A stretch of 64,000 bases of DNA from Mycocentrospora acerina (GCA_022701365.1 JAKUHH010000080.1:498436-562435); one strand, 5' to 3'; numbered from the stretch's first letter, positions 34,272 to 45,405 are shown. The notes: a model not told the origin generated them from the sequence alone. Numbers and translations: made by a program.

Positions 34272-36757
34272 CTAGGCTATCAGCGCAAAAAGCAGATACG
34301 TCTTCTTCGCATAGTCTGCTGCATTTTTTCTCAACCTAGTGACTGCCACCTCATCCAATCCCTCCACCTCGACCTTCTTGACGAGGCTATCAAAGGACTC
34401 TTTCTCTTCGGCAGTAAACCGCTGGATGTATAAGGCGTCGAAGAGCAATTGCTTGAGCTGCTGGTCTTTTCGTTCCTTTTTACCAGTGTCAATGACGTGC
34501 TCTGTCTTCTCATCTACAGATTCTTGAGGCGAATCAGCAGAATCGGGTGATTCGTCGGGTTTTTGGCTTTCTTCCTGATCAGGGGATTGAATTGTCTGAA
34601 TATGATTTATCAAGACTTTTTCAGTCTCCTTGGAGAGAACGCTCTTTAGGACGGAGACAGATCCCGGTGCCCAGAGATCACTTCCAACATTCATCATACT
34701 CTTGTTCACATTTCTCAAGAATCTGAATACACTTGGCGAGGGCTGGCTCGGTAGCGGGGGATTTCCTTCCCACAGGATGCTGCTCTGAGACGATAGTTTT
34801 GCTGCGGTGATGAGTGCTTTTCCATATGACTCGACAGTAGGCAGGACAATGTAGGTAGATAGTGTCGAGTACAGTGGCTGCAAGATCTGGCCGGTAAAAG
34901 GCGATGTAAGTGACGAAGATTTCTCTGAAAGTCGCAAACGGGGTATGCGGTCGCCGATTTCCCGTACAACACGGAGAATGAATGCAGCTTTCTGCACAGA
35001 GTTTTTGTCCTCGGGTTCTACGGATTTCTTGGCGATTTGCGAGAAGCTCTGGCCCAGGGTGTCAAGTGCATCGCCCAGTGCTTCTTGCGTGACTTCTTCA
35101 AGCAATCTTGGGTCATCGGCGCTGAGTAGAGTTTGTTTGGACTCGCCTAGCTCATCGTCCGACTCATCATCGACGTCGTCCGCGAAGGTATCGTCCCATC
35201 GTGCTTCTTTCATGCCTTTGACTATACCCTTGACTTCTAGAACGGAGTCCATCCATTTGTCGAAGGCAGATAGAACGTTAATCACGGACTGGTCGCGTCC
35301 CTGGTGAGTATTGAGTATCGTGGCTTTGAAAACCTGCGCACCGTTACTGAGGTCAGAACTCTTGGCCGTTGTACTCCACAGGGAGAGTGGTGAGCTTCCT
35401 TTGGATGGAGAATCGACACCAAGTCGGCTCTCGAGTGTCGAAACTACGCCTTGCAGTCCCTGGGTACGAGATCGCACAATGCTTTCCAATTTCTCGTTCA
35501 TCGTGTCTCGCAAGTCATCAAGTACGTTAGCCGACTTGACGCCCGCCATACGCGCACCTGATAGGATCCACGTCTCGATCAATTCCTGTCTCAAGCTTGC
35601 GACTTCTTTCAGTCTGTCTTCTCCCTGGAGGGAAGCCTTAACTTCCTTTAAAAAGGCAGATATAGCATCCTTAGACCAGCGGTGCAGTATTTTCTCTGCA
35701 TCTGCTCTCTGCAACTCGTCGTGTCGTGGCCATGGTGTGTAATTGCGCGCCTCATCCCCTATCCACCGATCATGCACCTCTAGATTGAGCTCATAAAGGC
35801 CACGAACATCCGGATCCTGGATCAACGGATGCGCCTTGAGCTTCACTAGAGCCTCAGCCAAGCGCCTGGGGAAGATGGTCTGCGTATCCAGGCACGTTTG
35901 AATGCATAGCTGCAGTGCACCCACCCCATGCTTTGCAAGCTCATCGTCACCCTGCTTCAACGCACTAACCACCTTCTCCATGCGCACCTTGTGGAAATGC
36001 TGCAGCACATCCGTAGGCGTGGAACTAGTAACAAGCGCATAGGCAGACATACTCTCCACGAGACTCGCCATCTCCCCACTCGTACTCGCCAGCCGTCTAT
36101 CAATTCTGCGTAACAGCTTCCTTCTCACAGAAAGCAGCCTCTCCCACAACTGGTCCACAATAGGCGGTTTATCCTCTGCCTGCCCAAGCGCCTTGTGCAC
36201 AAGCCGCGACACAACAAGCACCTTTGAAATGAGCAGGTACGACCCCTCCCTCTTAATCAAGCGGGTCATGACTGTCGGCGCGTTGCGCAGAACCGCAAGC
36301 TGCGACGCAAGTGTATACCGCTGCACGTCTATTTCCCAGTATCAACAGCCGCTTCCTTTTAAGAACCTGCATTTCGGCAATGACTAACCGCGACTCCGTG
36401 TGTGCGCATCCATCTTCACCGCATTGCTGGATATCTTCTCGAGCCCCCGCGAGTTGCAGCTCTGTCCTACTTTTGCCAGCGTGGACTCGACGTGCTGCAT
36501 ATTCACTTCCATTTCGATGATTGTTTCGGCTGTATCGAGGAGGCTGCGGTAGCTCGTACTGGGGGCTCGTCGTCAGCTTGTTATGTGTAATATGCTACAT
36601 AGTTGTCTTCGTACCCCACGAGCGAGCGCAGCTTCTCGCGATTGTCGTCGGCACTGGTGCGAAGCTGTTGCTCCAGCTTGCGGACAATGGGAATCGGGTA
36701 CTGGAAAGCATCTTCCCAGCTTTGGAAGGCCCGTGGGTCGGGCGCTTCTGTTGCCAT
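34272..36757 (-). CDS. COG1: conserved oligomeric Golgi complex subunit 1
   Basis: Subunit of the COG tethering complex that keeps glycosylation enzymes in the Golgi by capturing intra-Golgi retrograde vesicles. Three exons: 36615-36757, 36389-36558 and 34272-36328, giving 789 residues. The first two exons, easily missed, supply MATEAPDPRAFQSWEDAFQ and the coiled N-terminal Vps51-like region with YRSLLDTAETIIEMEVNMQ, which is the family's most conserved part. The third exon continues VQRYTLASQLAVLRNAPTVM. The remainder is a helical rod with no enzyme motifs. There is an acidic insert (DDVDDESDDELGES) near residue 490 and a disordered Ser/Pro/Glu segment near 705. Assignment rests on the N-terminal pattern and length. 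Confidence 0.88.
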
Positions 36758-37022
36758 TGCCGTTGCTGGCTTCTACAAGGAGTGTGTGTTTGTGGTTGAG
36801 CGACGTAGCGGACGGCGTTAGCACGGCGATAGTATGTCCACTGACTGCTTAGTCACCCAATCCTCATATATTTCGAAATAGTCCCAGAGCATGGGAAGAG
36901 AGATTCAAAGGTGATGGTTGGTGTTGAAACCAGTATTTCTATCAAAGTCTAATCATGGTATCTAAGGTTAAGCTCAAAACTCCATTCCATGCCCCCCATG
37001 TCCCATTCAAGCCCTACTCCAC

Positions 37023-39974
37023 TTACACCCCCATATTCTCCAACTCGTCCTCTTCCTCTTCCTCAGCTTCATCTTCGTATTCGTCTTCATCTTCGTCCTC
37101 TTCTTCGTCGATGTCAAAATCTCCATCTCCGCTTGGATCAAAATCGTCTCCAACCTCACCAGCATCCCTCCTTCGCCTTAGCTCTTGTTCCACCAGCCTC
37201 AGCATCATCTGCGCATCCTCGAGACTCGGTTCTCCCCCGTCCCTCGTCCTTAGCAAGAGCTCTTCAAACTCTTCAGGATCGATAGGATTCAGCAGCTCGA
37301 TCTTGACCTTCTTTATTGGCAGCGGTGGTGGCGGCAGGTGTTTGAAAGCCCTTGATGTGCTTTGAAACTTGACCAACATCTCTTCGTACTCACCATCAGG
37401 AGTGCTCTGGCTCGTGACAGCTCCTCCAGCGCCAAGTCTCCACACATCCTCCTTGTCGTTATCAGGCGAGTCAATCTTGATCGCTGTGCGGATCACGACG
37501 TTGAAGTCGCCGCCGCCTCCAACATCAAAATAGCCTAAGACCCCAGAGTAAATACCACGTCTTGGTTCTGCTTCCTCCTTTTGCAGGATCTCACACGACC
37601 GTTTCTTTGGCGCGCCCGTCATACTGCCAGGTGGGAGGCTCTCGACGAATGCTTGGAATCCCAGGTATGGCACTGCCTGCTTCCTCGAAGCAGAAACATA
37701 GTCTGCTGGATCTTCCCACTCTTCAGGCGATTTAGGCTTGGAAACCCCACTTGGTACCGCATCGACGACGGTGGTAAGTTGCCAGACGGTTTCGTATTCC
37801 TCCATCTCCATGAGCTGGCTCACACGAACATTGGCAGATCCATAGACACCGTGCAGTTGATGCCGGGTGAGATCTACAATCATAAGGTTCTCTGCGCGCT
37901 CTTTTGAGGATGACAGAATGGCATGCGCATCATCAGCTGTCACGCCAGGCTTCTTCTGTACCGTGCCTTTGATGGGCCGACACTGCGCAGTCTGCGACCG
38001 ATCCCAACTGATGAATCGCTCCGGCGACGAACTGAGAATGTGTACATTGTGCATCCTCATGTACGCGCTGAAGGGAGCCGGATTCTGACCTGTCAAGCGC
38101 TTGTACAGATTCCAAGAGTGTTCATTGCTTTCAGCTCGGGAGATTCTGCAGGAGTTTGGTTTCCGAGCGCGGATCTCGTTGCGCGTGGTGAGGCAGAGCT
38201 CGTAGCTTTGTCCATCTGCAATGGCTTCCTGGCATGAACGCACCCTTTCACAATAGGCCTCACGACTGGCAAACGACTGTTCGCACGAATCAATGTACTG
38301 GTTCATAGGACCAAACTTCTCAAACGGGTCGGGCTTGGGCACTGGTGTTCCACTTGGTGTTGACTCCGCGGACTTGTTTGCGGCAGCGTCAGAGAGTCTC
38401 TCCAATGTCTGCTCAACCCAGTGGTCATCATGCGGACCGCGGATGCTTTGCGCGTAGATTTTCTTGACCTGGTGATCAAAAACAATGCTCTTGGTAATAT
38501 ACGCAAAGCAGATATCGGGGTGCTCGGCAACTCCGTCGGTATGGATGTCGATTGTCTCAAGTCCCGCTTCGTAACTTGCGTAGCCCATGAGACCTCCCCA
38601 AAACGGTGCCCATGTAGAAGTTTGAGGCGGCGTAACAGGTCGTAGGTACTCCATGATTTCTTTGATGTACGGCCAAGGATCACTAACTTTCCATTCAGTG
38701 TGCACCCTGTCCCTCCCATCTCTCAACTGCATGATCCTAGAACCCGTGTAGTAATGCAGCCGGAGTGTTTCTCCAGGGATAACAAGACCGATAATACTGT
38801 AACGACCAGTGCCAACTGCCATGGGAAGAAGGTTTGGCTGAAGTCCAGATTGGAGAACTATAGCTTCTTTCCTTGGAATCTCTAGCTCCTCAACAACGTC
38901 GGCGACTGTAAGTCTGCCACTGCCTGTATAATTGCAGTGAACAACATCTGGTGGTAGGTTCGGTATCGAGCGTCCATCGCCATGGGCAATCAGCATAGCT
39001 AACTCTTTTGGCGTAAACCCTTCGCGACTCAGTTTGCCAGAGGTGGATTTCTCAACTACAGCCTTAAGAGGACGAGTGACGGGGCTATCAGCACCATACC
39101 CCTTGAGCTCGCGTCGGAAATCGCTAAAGGTCATAGGTGTTGCGCGGAAAGATGACAGAGAAGTTTTCTGCGCAATGTGGCTAAACATGCGTTTCCGGTT
39201 CCACGACTGAGCATCTTGCCACCAGTTCTGAACAACACGACCCCCTTCACTGTTTGTGCAAATCGACTCTGGGTGAAACTGAACACCCCAGAAGGGTTTC
39301 TGAATATGCTTGACGCCCATAAGCACTGCGCCGTTGCGCTCGCTATCAAAGTCCCAGGCCAACGGCTCCAGCTGCGGGCAAGTCTCTGTAGACTCCCAGA
39401 GCTGCGCAGGGTACCGAACAGCGCGCGTCGTCTGGATCGGATGGCCGAGCTTGATATGCAAGGAGTGATATTGCGTCGCCATCAACTTGCCCACATCCCT
39501 GAAAATGGACTGTCGATTGTGCAAAACATCCGTTATGATCCCGTGTTTCGGCTCGTCCAACCTCTCCACGTCCGCGCCAAAAGCCAGACACAAAGACTGA
39601 AAGCCAAGACATATCCCCAGCACAGGAATCAGATCCTCATCCTGGAGTTTCCACAGCTCTTTCATCAGCCCAACATCCTCATCGCATTTGGCCCAGCCAG
39701 GCCCCGGCCCTGCAATCACCGCGTCAAAATCCCGCAAGAAGTCTCGGAAACTCCTTGCATCCTGAGCACTGTCCTTTGTTGGAAAACCCTCACCCACCAG
39801 ACCCGCGTCGTCGATAAAAACCTTGACAACATCCGCCTCAACATTCTGCTCCACAAGAGCAACAATATTGTTGGAAAACGAGTCGTAAGCGTCGAGGAAC
39901 AAGATCCTCCCCCGTCGAGTCACCGCCGCTGCAGCAGCAGCGGTAGGTGCCATAGCCGCAAGATCCCGCGTCAT
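37023..39974 (-). CDS. ABZ1: bifunctional aminodeoxychorismate synthase (PabA-PabB fusion)
   Basis: Makes 4-amino-4-deoxychorismate from chorismate and glutamine, the first committed step to p-aminobenzoate and folate, in the cytosol. Intronless, 983 residues. The glutamine amidotransferase half (about 20-250) starts ILFLDAYDSFSNNIV and has the nucleophile in PVLGICLGFQSL and the His-Glu pair in GVQFHPES. The chorismate-binding half (about 400-880) has CRPIKGTVQKKPG with the family Lys, ENLMIVDLTRHQL, and SLPPGSMTGAPKKRSCEIL. PIKGT and the fused order distinguish it from anthranilate synthase. After residue about 890 comes an extra tail: a Glu/Arg helix, then nearly 40 residues almost all Asp/Glu, not part of the enzyme fold. 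Two in-frame Mets (1 and 8) are both plausible starts. Confidence 0.94.
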   Translation of the reverse strand: MTRDLAAMAPTAAAAAAVTRRGRILFLDAYDSFSNNIVALVEQNVEADVVKVFIDDAGLVGEGFPTKDSAQDARSFRDFLRDFDAVIAGPGPGWAKCDEDVGLMKELWKLQDEDLIPVLGICLGFQSLCLAFGADVERLDEPKHGIITDVLHNRQSIFRDVGKLMATQYHSLHIKLGHPIQTTRAVRYPAQLWESTETCPQLEPLAWDFDSERNGAVLMGVKHIQKPFWGVQFHPESICTNSEGGRVVQNWWQDAQSWNRKRMFSHIAQKTSLSSFRATPMTFSDFRRELKGYGADSPVTRPLKAVVEKSTSGKLSREGFTPKELAMLIAHGDGRSIPNLPPDVVHCNYTGSGRLTVADVVEELEIPRKEAIVLQSGLQPNLLPMAVGTGRYSIIGLVIPGETLRLHYYTGSRIMQLRDGRDRVHTEWKVSDPWPYIKEIMEYLRPVTPPQTSTWAPFWGGLMGYASYEAGLETIDIHTDGVAEHPDICFAYITKSIVFDHQVKKIYAQSIRGPHDDHWVEQTLERLSDAAANKSAESTPSGTPVPKPDPFEKFGPMNQYIDSCEQSFASREAYCERVRSCQEAIADGQSYELCLTTRNEIRARKPNSCRISRAESNEHSWNLYKRLTGQNPAPFSAYMRMHNVHILSSSPERFISWDRSQTAQCRPIKGTVQKKPGVTADDAHAILSSSKERAENLMIVDLTRHQLHGVYGSANVRVSQLMEMEEYETVWQLTTVVDAVPSGVSKPKSPEEWEDPADYVSASRKQAVPYLGFQAFVESLPPGSMTGAPKKRSCEILQKEEAEPRRGIYSGVLGYFDVGGGGDFNVVIRTAIKIDSPDNDKEDVWRLGAGGAVTSQSTPDGEYEEMLVKFQSTSRAFKHLPPPPLPIKKVKIELLNPIDPEEFEELLLRTRDGGEPSLEDAQMMLRLVEQELRRRRDAGEVGDDFDPSGDGDFDIDEEEDEDEDEYEDEAEEEEEDELENMGV

Positions 39975-40260
39975 CGTGAAAAAAAAATCCCCCGCTCACC
40001 CTTTGTCGTTGAGAAAATTTGTCGTCTGCCCCTAGAGGCACAAAAGAAGAGCGTCGAGGTACACCAGTATAGCTTACCCGCGAATTCCCAATATCTTGCT
40101 CGTTCCCGCCCCTAAGAACAATGCACGTGAGGTCCGAAAGCGGTGTGTGCTGTCGATCCCTGTGTCAAAAGCACAAATGGCAGAGCGCGCGTGCACGGTA
40201 GGGCTGAATCCCGCGGCAGGGCGGGGGGGAGGCAGGGAAACACGAAACAAACGAACCGTG

Positions 40261-40290
40261 CAGGCAGACAGGCAGGCAGGCAGGCAGGCA
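40261..40290. repeat. (GGCA)n microsatellite
   Basis: Near-perfect tetranucleotide array, about seven units, immediately followed by CA- and CAG-rich low-complexity sequence. Confidence 0.85.
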
Positions 40291-40580
40291 ATACAAAACG
40301 AAAGACGGCGGCAGCAGCAACAACAACAGGATGCAGCAGTAGTAGCACCACCACCACCACTCCGAATCTCCGCCGAGCAACCAGTCAGTCAGAGATCAAC
40401 CTCTTGCCACGTCACGGCACGTCTATCGTCGTATCCTGAACAGCAAAGCCAGCACGTCGTCCAGCACCACACACACACACAGAGTGAGACAGACAGCCAA
40501 AAAAAAAAGAATAGACAACAGAGAGACAGAGATGGGAAACAGGAGATGCAACTCTCCCCCCTATCAAGAGACCACCAACT

Positions 40581-40618
40581 AGACAGATAACTAGATAGAT
40601 AGATAGACAGGATAGATA
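40581..40618. repeat. (GATA)n microsatellite
   Basis: Imperfect GATA/GACA tetranucleotide run of about nine units in the same low-complexity region. Confidence 0.75.
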
Positions 40619-41383
40619 CCGCCGAGAGAAAGCGAGCGAGCGATCGATGGCAAAAATAAGTCTATCCCATCCCCCCCCCCAAAAAAAAAAAAACGGCCAG
40701 GCATCCTAGACTAAAAGTCCACCCCCCCCGTATGCAGGGTCCTGCTCTAGTCTAGAAAGGGAATGCATGCCTGGCGATCTTGGGGGGACGGGGGCGGAGG
40801 GCCGACTACCTACGACGGCTACGACGGCTACGATGGATGGATGGATGACTTGCTTACTTGCTTGTCTTATCTCGTCTATCTGGAATGGGTGCCAAGGTCG
40901 GGAGAGAGAGAGCGTGTGTGTGTGTGAGTGTGAGTGAGAAAGAGGGAGTATCCCGCGACACGAGTAACTAGGACTACATAGATACAAGTGCGATGGTAGA
41001 AATAAGTAATGGCGTTTAGCTTTGGCTGCTAGCAGTTGCAGTTGCAGCAGCAGGGAGGATCTGTAGTACATACTTTAAAATATACTCGGATAGTTTAGCC
41101 GCAACGCTGCAGGTGTACCTAGTGCCGCGTGCAGGCCCCCCATCCATTCCCCCCCCCCCGGCTTTCATGTCTCGGGTAGGTCCGAAACGAGAGATTCGCC
41201 GCCTTGTATGTAGTCATGGACATTGTGGTACGCGATAGGGATTCGAGGAGAGTAAGCACCCTGGGAGGGTGTATCGCAGAGAAAACGGCTATTTCGCTAC
41301 GTGATCTGATGGATGGCACTACATCTGTTTTATTTAGCAATGTGTGTTGAGTTCTACCAGCTTCTATAAAACGCTTCCATGTA

Positions 41384-42883
41384 CTACGTCGTAATGGGTT
41401 TCCTCGCGCGAGCCTCCCCCACCAAAACACCTTCTTCGTTCTCTGGCACAACCCCAGGCACACCAACACTTCCATCTGCATCGTCTTCGGGTTGGTCTCC
41501 ACTCTCACTCGCAGCAGGACGCGGATTCACCTTGCCGCCAAAGAAAGCCAAAAGCATGACATCGTACGCTCCCTTTAGAGCGCCTGCAACAATAAACGCA
41601 ACCCAGAACCGATCCCGTCCTGCCAGCACGCCCGTAACCGCCGGCCCCCCACTCTGAGCCAGCGTCTTCAACATGTTGACCACGCCCATGACCGCCGTCC
41701 TCTCCTCGGGCCTCACGACAATGGAAAGAAATGCCGAGCGAGGCGCCTGATCCATGGAACTCAACACCGATCTACCAATGAGTAGGCAGATTGTGAGCGG
41801 CAGACCGTCTGCTACAGGAAGAAGCACGAGAAAGACGTTACTGGGGAAGTGTGTGGCAACCATGGCTTGGATGAGGCCGATGCGCTTTGCGAGCGAGGCG
41901 GCAAACACATTGCCGATTGTAGAGACGAACCATGTTGCGGACATGATACCGCCGAGCTTCCCTTTGGGAAGAGAGAACTTTCGCTCCATGTAATAGTTTA
42001 TGAGTGAAAAGGGGACCATACCGCTGCCGAGCGAGTCGAAGAAGAACAGACTGCAGAGCTTGAGTAGGATTCCACGACTGGGTTTGGATATGGCACTGAG
42101 AGGGTTCCATAGATTCCTTGTAGGCTTCGAAGTAGCAGTAGTGGTGTTTTGCGTAACCGATCCGTTGCTCAGCAGCGGCTCGACTTCCCCAGATGCCTCG
42201 CTTCCCTCCTCCTTATCATGCCCATGTTCACATCTCTTGCTCAACCCCAACGCCATCCCCGCCTTCACAATCCCCACGCCCGTATAAACCCAAAACACCG
42301 CTCGATACGCATCCAACTCCGTCCAGCCCTCCAACCCCTGCATGAAATCCACCGCAAACCCCCCAACCATCAACCCCGACGACGTCCCCAACACCGCCAA
42401 AACAACATACCAAGTATACACATCCGAGCGCTCATGCTCGCCCACCAGATGCGCCAACGTCGACTCCTCCACCGCCCTAAACGGCCCAATCTCATTCCCA
42501 CTCGGGCTAATCACGCCCACAATCGCCGCCCCAAGCAACGCCCCATAGTTCCCCGTCGTAGCAAACACCCCACCCGACAGTGCCATGGCCAACGCCCCCA
42601 GCAAAAGCGTCCTCCTCCGCCCCAACACATCCGCAACAAGCGTAAGCAGCAAACTAATCACCACATCCCCCAGCAGCGTCAACGTCATAAACACCCCAAT
42701 CTGCTCGTCCGAGAACCCCAGCTCTTTAAAGTACACGGCAAGAATCAACGCCACGGCGCCGTACGCAAATAGTCGCAGGAAACGAGATAAAATGATAATG
42801 TACACATCGCTGTGAACAGACTTCATCGTCGTGAGCCCGAGTTCGCGGGCCGTCCAGTCGAGGAGGCCATGTCGGACAGACAT
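41384..42883 (-). CDS. MFS transporter, substrate unknown
   Basis: Intronless, 499 residues. Twelve hydrophobic segments in two halves with a long hydrophilic loop (about 215-260, rich in Ser/Glu/Asn), the classical major facilitator arrangement. MFS marks include VYFKELGFSDEQIGVFMTL, LVADVLGRRRTLLLG after TM2, and SPSGNEIGPFRAVEESTLAH in the TM4-5 region. The latter resembles a group of uncharacterised fungal and bacterial MFS proteins rather than sugar porters or drug pumps. No sugar-porter PESPR or PETKG motifs. The C-tail is acidic and cytosolic. A second in-frame Met at residue 20 is a plausible alternative start. Substrate cannot be inferred, and no cluster partner is adjacent. Confidence 0.85.
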   Translation of the reverse strand: MSVRHGLLDWTARELGLTTMKSVHSDVYIIILSRFLRLFAYGAVALILAVYFKELGFSDEQIGVFMTLTLLGDVVISLLLTLVADVLGRRRTLLLGALAMALSGGVFATTGNYGALLGAAIVGVISPSGNEIGPFRAVEESTLAHLVGEHERSDVYTWYVVLAVLGTSSGLMVGGFAVDFMQGLEGWTELDAYRAVFWVYTGVGIVKAGMALGLSKRCEHGHDKEEGSEASGEVEPLLSNGSVTQNTTTATSKPTRNLWNPLSAISKPSRGILLKLCSLFFFDSLGSGMVPFSLINYYMERKFSLPKGKLGGIMSATWFVSTIGNVFAASLAKRIGLIQAMVATHFPSNVFLVLLPVADGLPLTICLLIGRSVLSSMDQAPRSAFLSIVVRPEERTAVMGVVNMLKTLAQSGGPAVTGVLAGRDRFWVAFIVAGALKGAYDVMLLAFFGGKVNPRPAASESGDQPEDDADGSVGVPGVVPENEEGVLVGEARARKPITT

Positions 42884-43767
42884 GAATGAATGACACCTAC
42901 TCGGACTTGTATGTCACAAATCTCAGTCTCTTTTCTTTTTTTGGTGGTGGTGGCCGTGTTTTAAACTATCAGTGTGTATGTGTATGTGTACATGTGCGTG
43001 CTAATTATCCGCGTTGGAAATCCATCCAGCGACGCGATAACGCGGATTTCAAATGGACAAAAAGAAAAGAAGAAAAGAAGAAGAAAAGAGAGAGAGAGAG
43101 GTGTAGATGGGAGCCTAATTTTCGAGGGGGGGAAAGTTACGTCAGCGGAGAGGAAGGAAGGAAGGTGCTGCAAGGCTGCATGCGTTGCTGCGCCTACTTG
43201 CTTCCACCTCCACTTCCACCTCCACGTGCATGCTTCTCCAGATCTACAGGCGGGGAAATTTGATTCTTTGTGAATGTGATTGTTGTTGTTAGTGGTCGAG
43301 AGCTCAGGTCACGTTTTATTTTGAATGCAAGCTGTGAGACATAATGGCAATCAGACTTGTGAGAATCAGATGTAGACTCAAAATACAACACGTAGCGTAT
43401 GATGAGTAATGGTCACAGGAGTGTGGTACATCATCGCATGTTCCCATCACTTGTTGTCAAATCGGCCATCAGAAATGCTCACACACCCCCTTCAGGCAAT
43501 CCAACAATCTGCAGATAGAGAGAAAAACAGGGCACACGAGGTAAAGCTGCAGGTGATGCGTTATCAAAGGAAAGTCATAACCATGATCTGAGCATTAAGT
43601 TACCGAACCAAATTCGCAATTCGCACACCAGAGACCAGAGAACAGAAACACCCGCGCCTTGGAAACCTGTATATCGCTCATTCTTGCATCTCTTGCATGC
43701 CTCCTCAACACGTCATCAAGCAGCCTCCTCACATACTCTCTCTCACTCTCACTCTCACTCTCTCTCT
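42884..43767. other. intergenic with purine and pyrimidine tracts
   Basis: 884 bp between the promoter side of the MFS gene and the 3' end of YPT1, both on the minus strand. Contains a long AG-only tract (about 43055-43102) and a CT-only tract running to the YPT1 stop codon (about 43735-43769). No gene seen. Confidence 0.5.
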
Positions 43768-44739
43768 CTAGCAGCAGCCGCCTCCGGATCCGCTTTGCAC
43801 GCCCTGGCCCTGCCCAATGGGGACTGTGGGCTTCGTGTTGGCGGTTGTGGTTCCCATGCGCTCCTTGATCTGGCGGGCCATGGTCAAGAAAGCTTGCTCG
43901 ACGTTGGTGGCGCTCTTTGCCGACGTCTCGAGGAATGGGATGCCGAGGCTGTCTGCAAACTCCTGCGTACGTTGTGAGCATGGTGCGCATCATTAGGGTG
44001 CGTCACATCAGATGTAGTTAATACCTTTGCTACGGTGTACTCGACGACCTTCTTGTCCGCCATATCGGACTTGTTGCCGACCAGCAGCTTGTTGACGCCC
44101 TCGGTGGCATAGCGGTCAATCTCCTGCAGCCACTGCTTCACGTTGTTGAACGAGTCCATGTCGGTGACATCGTAGACGACGCAGATGCCGTGGGCGCCGC
44201 GGTAGTACGAAGATGTGATGGTTCGGAAGCGCTCCTGGCCGGCCGTATCCCACTGCGGGGGCTGTTAGCTGTGTCGCCCCTTTGAGCTGCTCGTGGTGAC
44301 GACGTACAATCTGCAGCTTGACAGTCTTGCCGTCGAGCTCGATGGTTCGGATTTTCTGAAACACGTTAGCCTATCGCGAGCTGACAGGCAGCAAGCACGT
44401 GGGAGGACGCACAAAATCGACGCCGATGGTGGAGATGTAGCTCTCTGTGTATGTGTCGTCGGCAAAGCGGAGCAGCAGGCACGACTTTCCAACACCAGAG
44501 TCCCCGATGAGGAGCAGCTTGAAGAGGTAGTCGTATCTGCAGGGGAGGGAGCCGTCAGCGGAGGCCGCCGAGAAAAGGGAAGGGGAAGGGGGCGGCAGCG
44601 TCGTCGAGACAGCCGAGACAGCAGACGGGCACTCTGTAGACACGGAGGTTAGCAAAAGTTGCAGGTGCAGGCCGGCTGCAGCAGTCCCCAGGCCGTGGCG
44701 GTGGGCGTCGCGCGAGGTTACGTACTACTCGGGATTCAT
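43768..44739 (-). CDS. YPT1: Rab1-type GTPase Ypt1
   Basis: Small GTPase of ER-to-Golgi transport and autophagy initiation. Five exons: 44729-44739 (11 nt), 44413-44536, 44308-44355, 44025-44252 and 43768-43962, giving 201 residues. The joined protein starts [22 protein letters not shown], with the P-loop GDSGVGKS. It then shows switch I YISTIGVDFK, switch II WDTAGQERFRTITSSYYRG, NKSD for guanine recognition and ETSAK, and ends GGGCC, the double-Cys geranylgeranylation signal. Switch and effector residues match Rab1/Ypt1 rather than Sec4. The first donor must be GTAGTA at 44728; the better-looking GTACGT three bases later would create an in-frame stop. The four small introns agree with common fungal YPT1 structure. 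Confidence 0.95.
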
Positions 44740-45105
44740 TCTGGCGGTATTGCAGGGGCGGGCGGAACAGGCGAGGGAAGGAGCAGTTGCAGCTGCGTCT
44801 AGTAGAAGGCCGAGGAAAAAAGACGTGGGGTATCGGGGGTCGTGGAGGCGGACGAACGGTGGAGAGGTCGAGGTACTGGTGCTGGTGCTGGTGCTAGGTA
44901 GACGGCAGGCCCGTGGACTTGGCGGCGTCGTGGTAAGTCACAAGGAGTCGCCGTTGGTGCCGTTTGCGCCGCCTGCGAACATCACATTCCCATTCCCCTG
45001 GACGTTTCATCGCCGCCTGCAGGCCACGCTCGCTGCGCCTCGGCAACTGACACGGCGTCTGACGTATGGCCATTTATTTAGCGTTTTTTTTGGGGGGGGG
45101 GGGGG

Positions 45106-45283
45106 NNNNNNNNNNNNNNNNNNNNNNNNNNNNNNNNNNNNNNNNNNNNNNNNNNNNNNNNNNNNNNNNNNNNNNNNNNNNNNNNNNNNNNNNNNNNNNN
45201 NNNNNNNNNNNNNNNNNNNNNNNNNNNNNNNNNNNNNNNNNNNNNNNNNNNNNNNNNNNNNNNNNNNNNNNNNNNNNNNNNNN
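45106..45283. other. assembly gap flanked by poly-G
   Basis: 178 undetermined bases. The left edge is T8 followed by 14 Gs (45092-45105), and the right edge is 13 Gs (45284-45296). The gap length is an assembler estimate. Homopolymer G on both sides suggests sequencing failed at a G-rich, probably structured, repeat. Confidence 0.95.
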
Positions 45284-45405
45284 GGGGGGGGGGGGGAGCA
45301 GCCGTCACGCTCAACGCTACAAAAGCGTCCGACGCTTCTTGGGGGGGCAGTCGAATGACACCTATGCTGTCACGTGATGGTGCGAGCCTGAAATCACCTG
45401 TAGGC

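Larger units (their letters stand above)
39975..41383. other. intergenic rich in simple repeats
   Basis: About 1.4 kb upstream of ABZ1. Contains (GGCA)n at about 40261-40290, CAG/CAA-type triplets to 40360, (GATA)n at about 40581-40618, a 10-C run then a 13-A run at 40671-40693, (GGAT)n and (CTTG)n near 40835-40865, (GT)n near 40914-40935 and an 11-C run at 41149-41159. No gene seen. Confidence 0.6.

Noticed and set aside
39177..40115. 312-codon plus-strand frame opposite ABZ1
   Set aside because: Antisense shadow of the amidotransferase domain, which is unmistakable on the minus strand.
42149..42772. 207-codon Arg/His/Gln-rich plus-strand frame opposite the MFS gene
   Set aside because: Antisense shadow of a long transporter exon; composition is an artefact of GC-rich membrane codons.
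44750..45358. Open frame spanning the N gap
   Set aside because: It exists only because Ns are read as open; flanking parts are poly-G and low-complexity.
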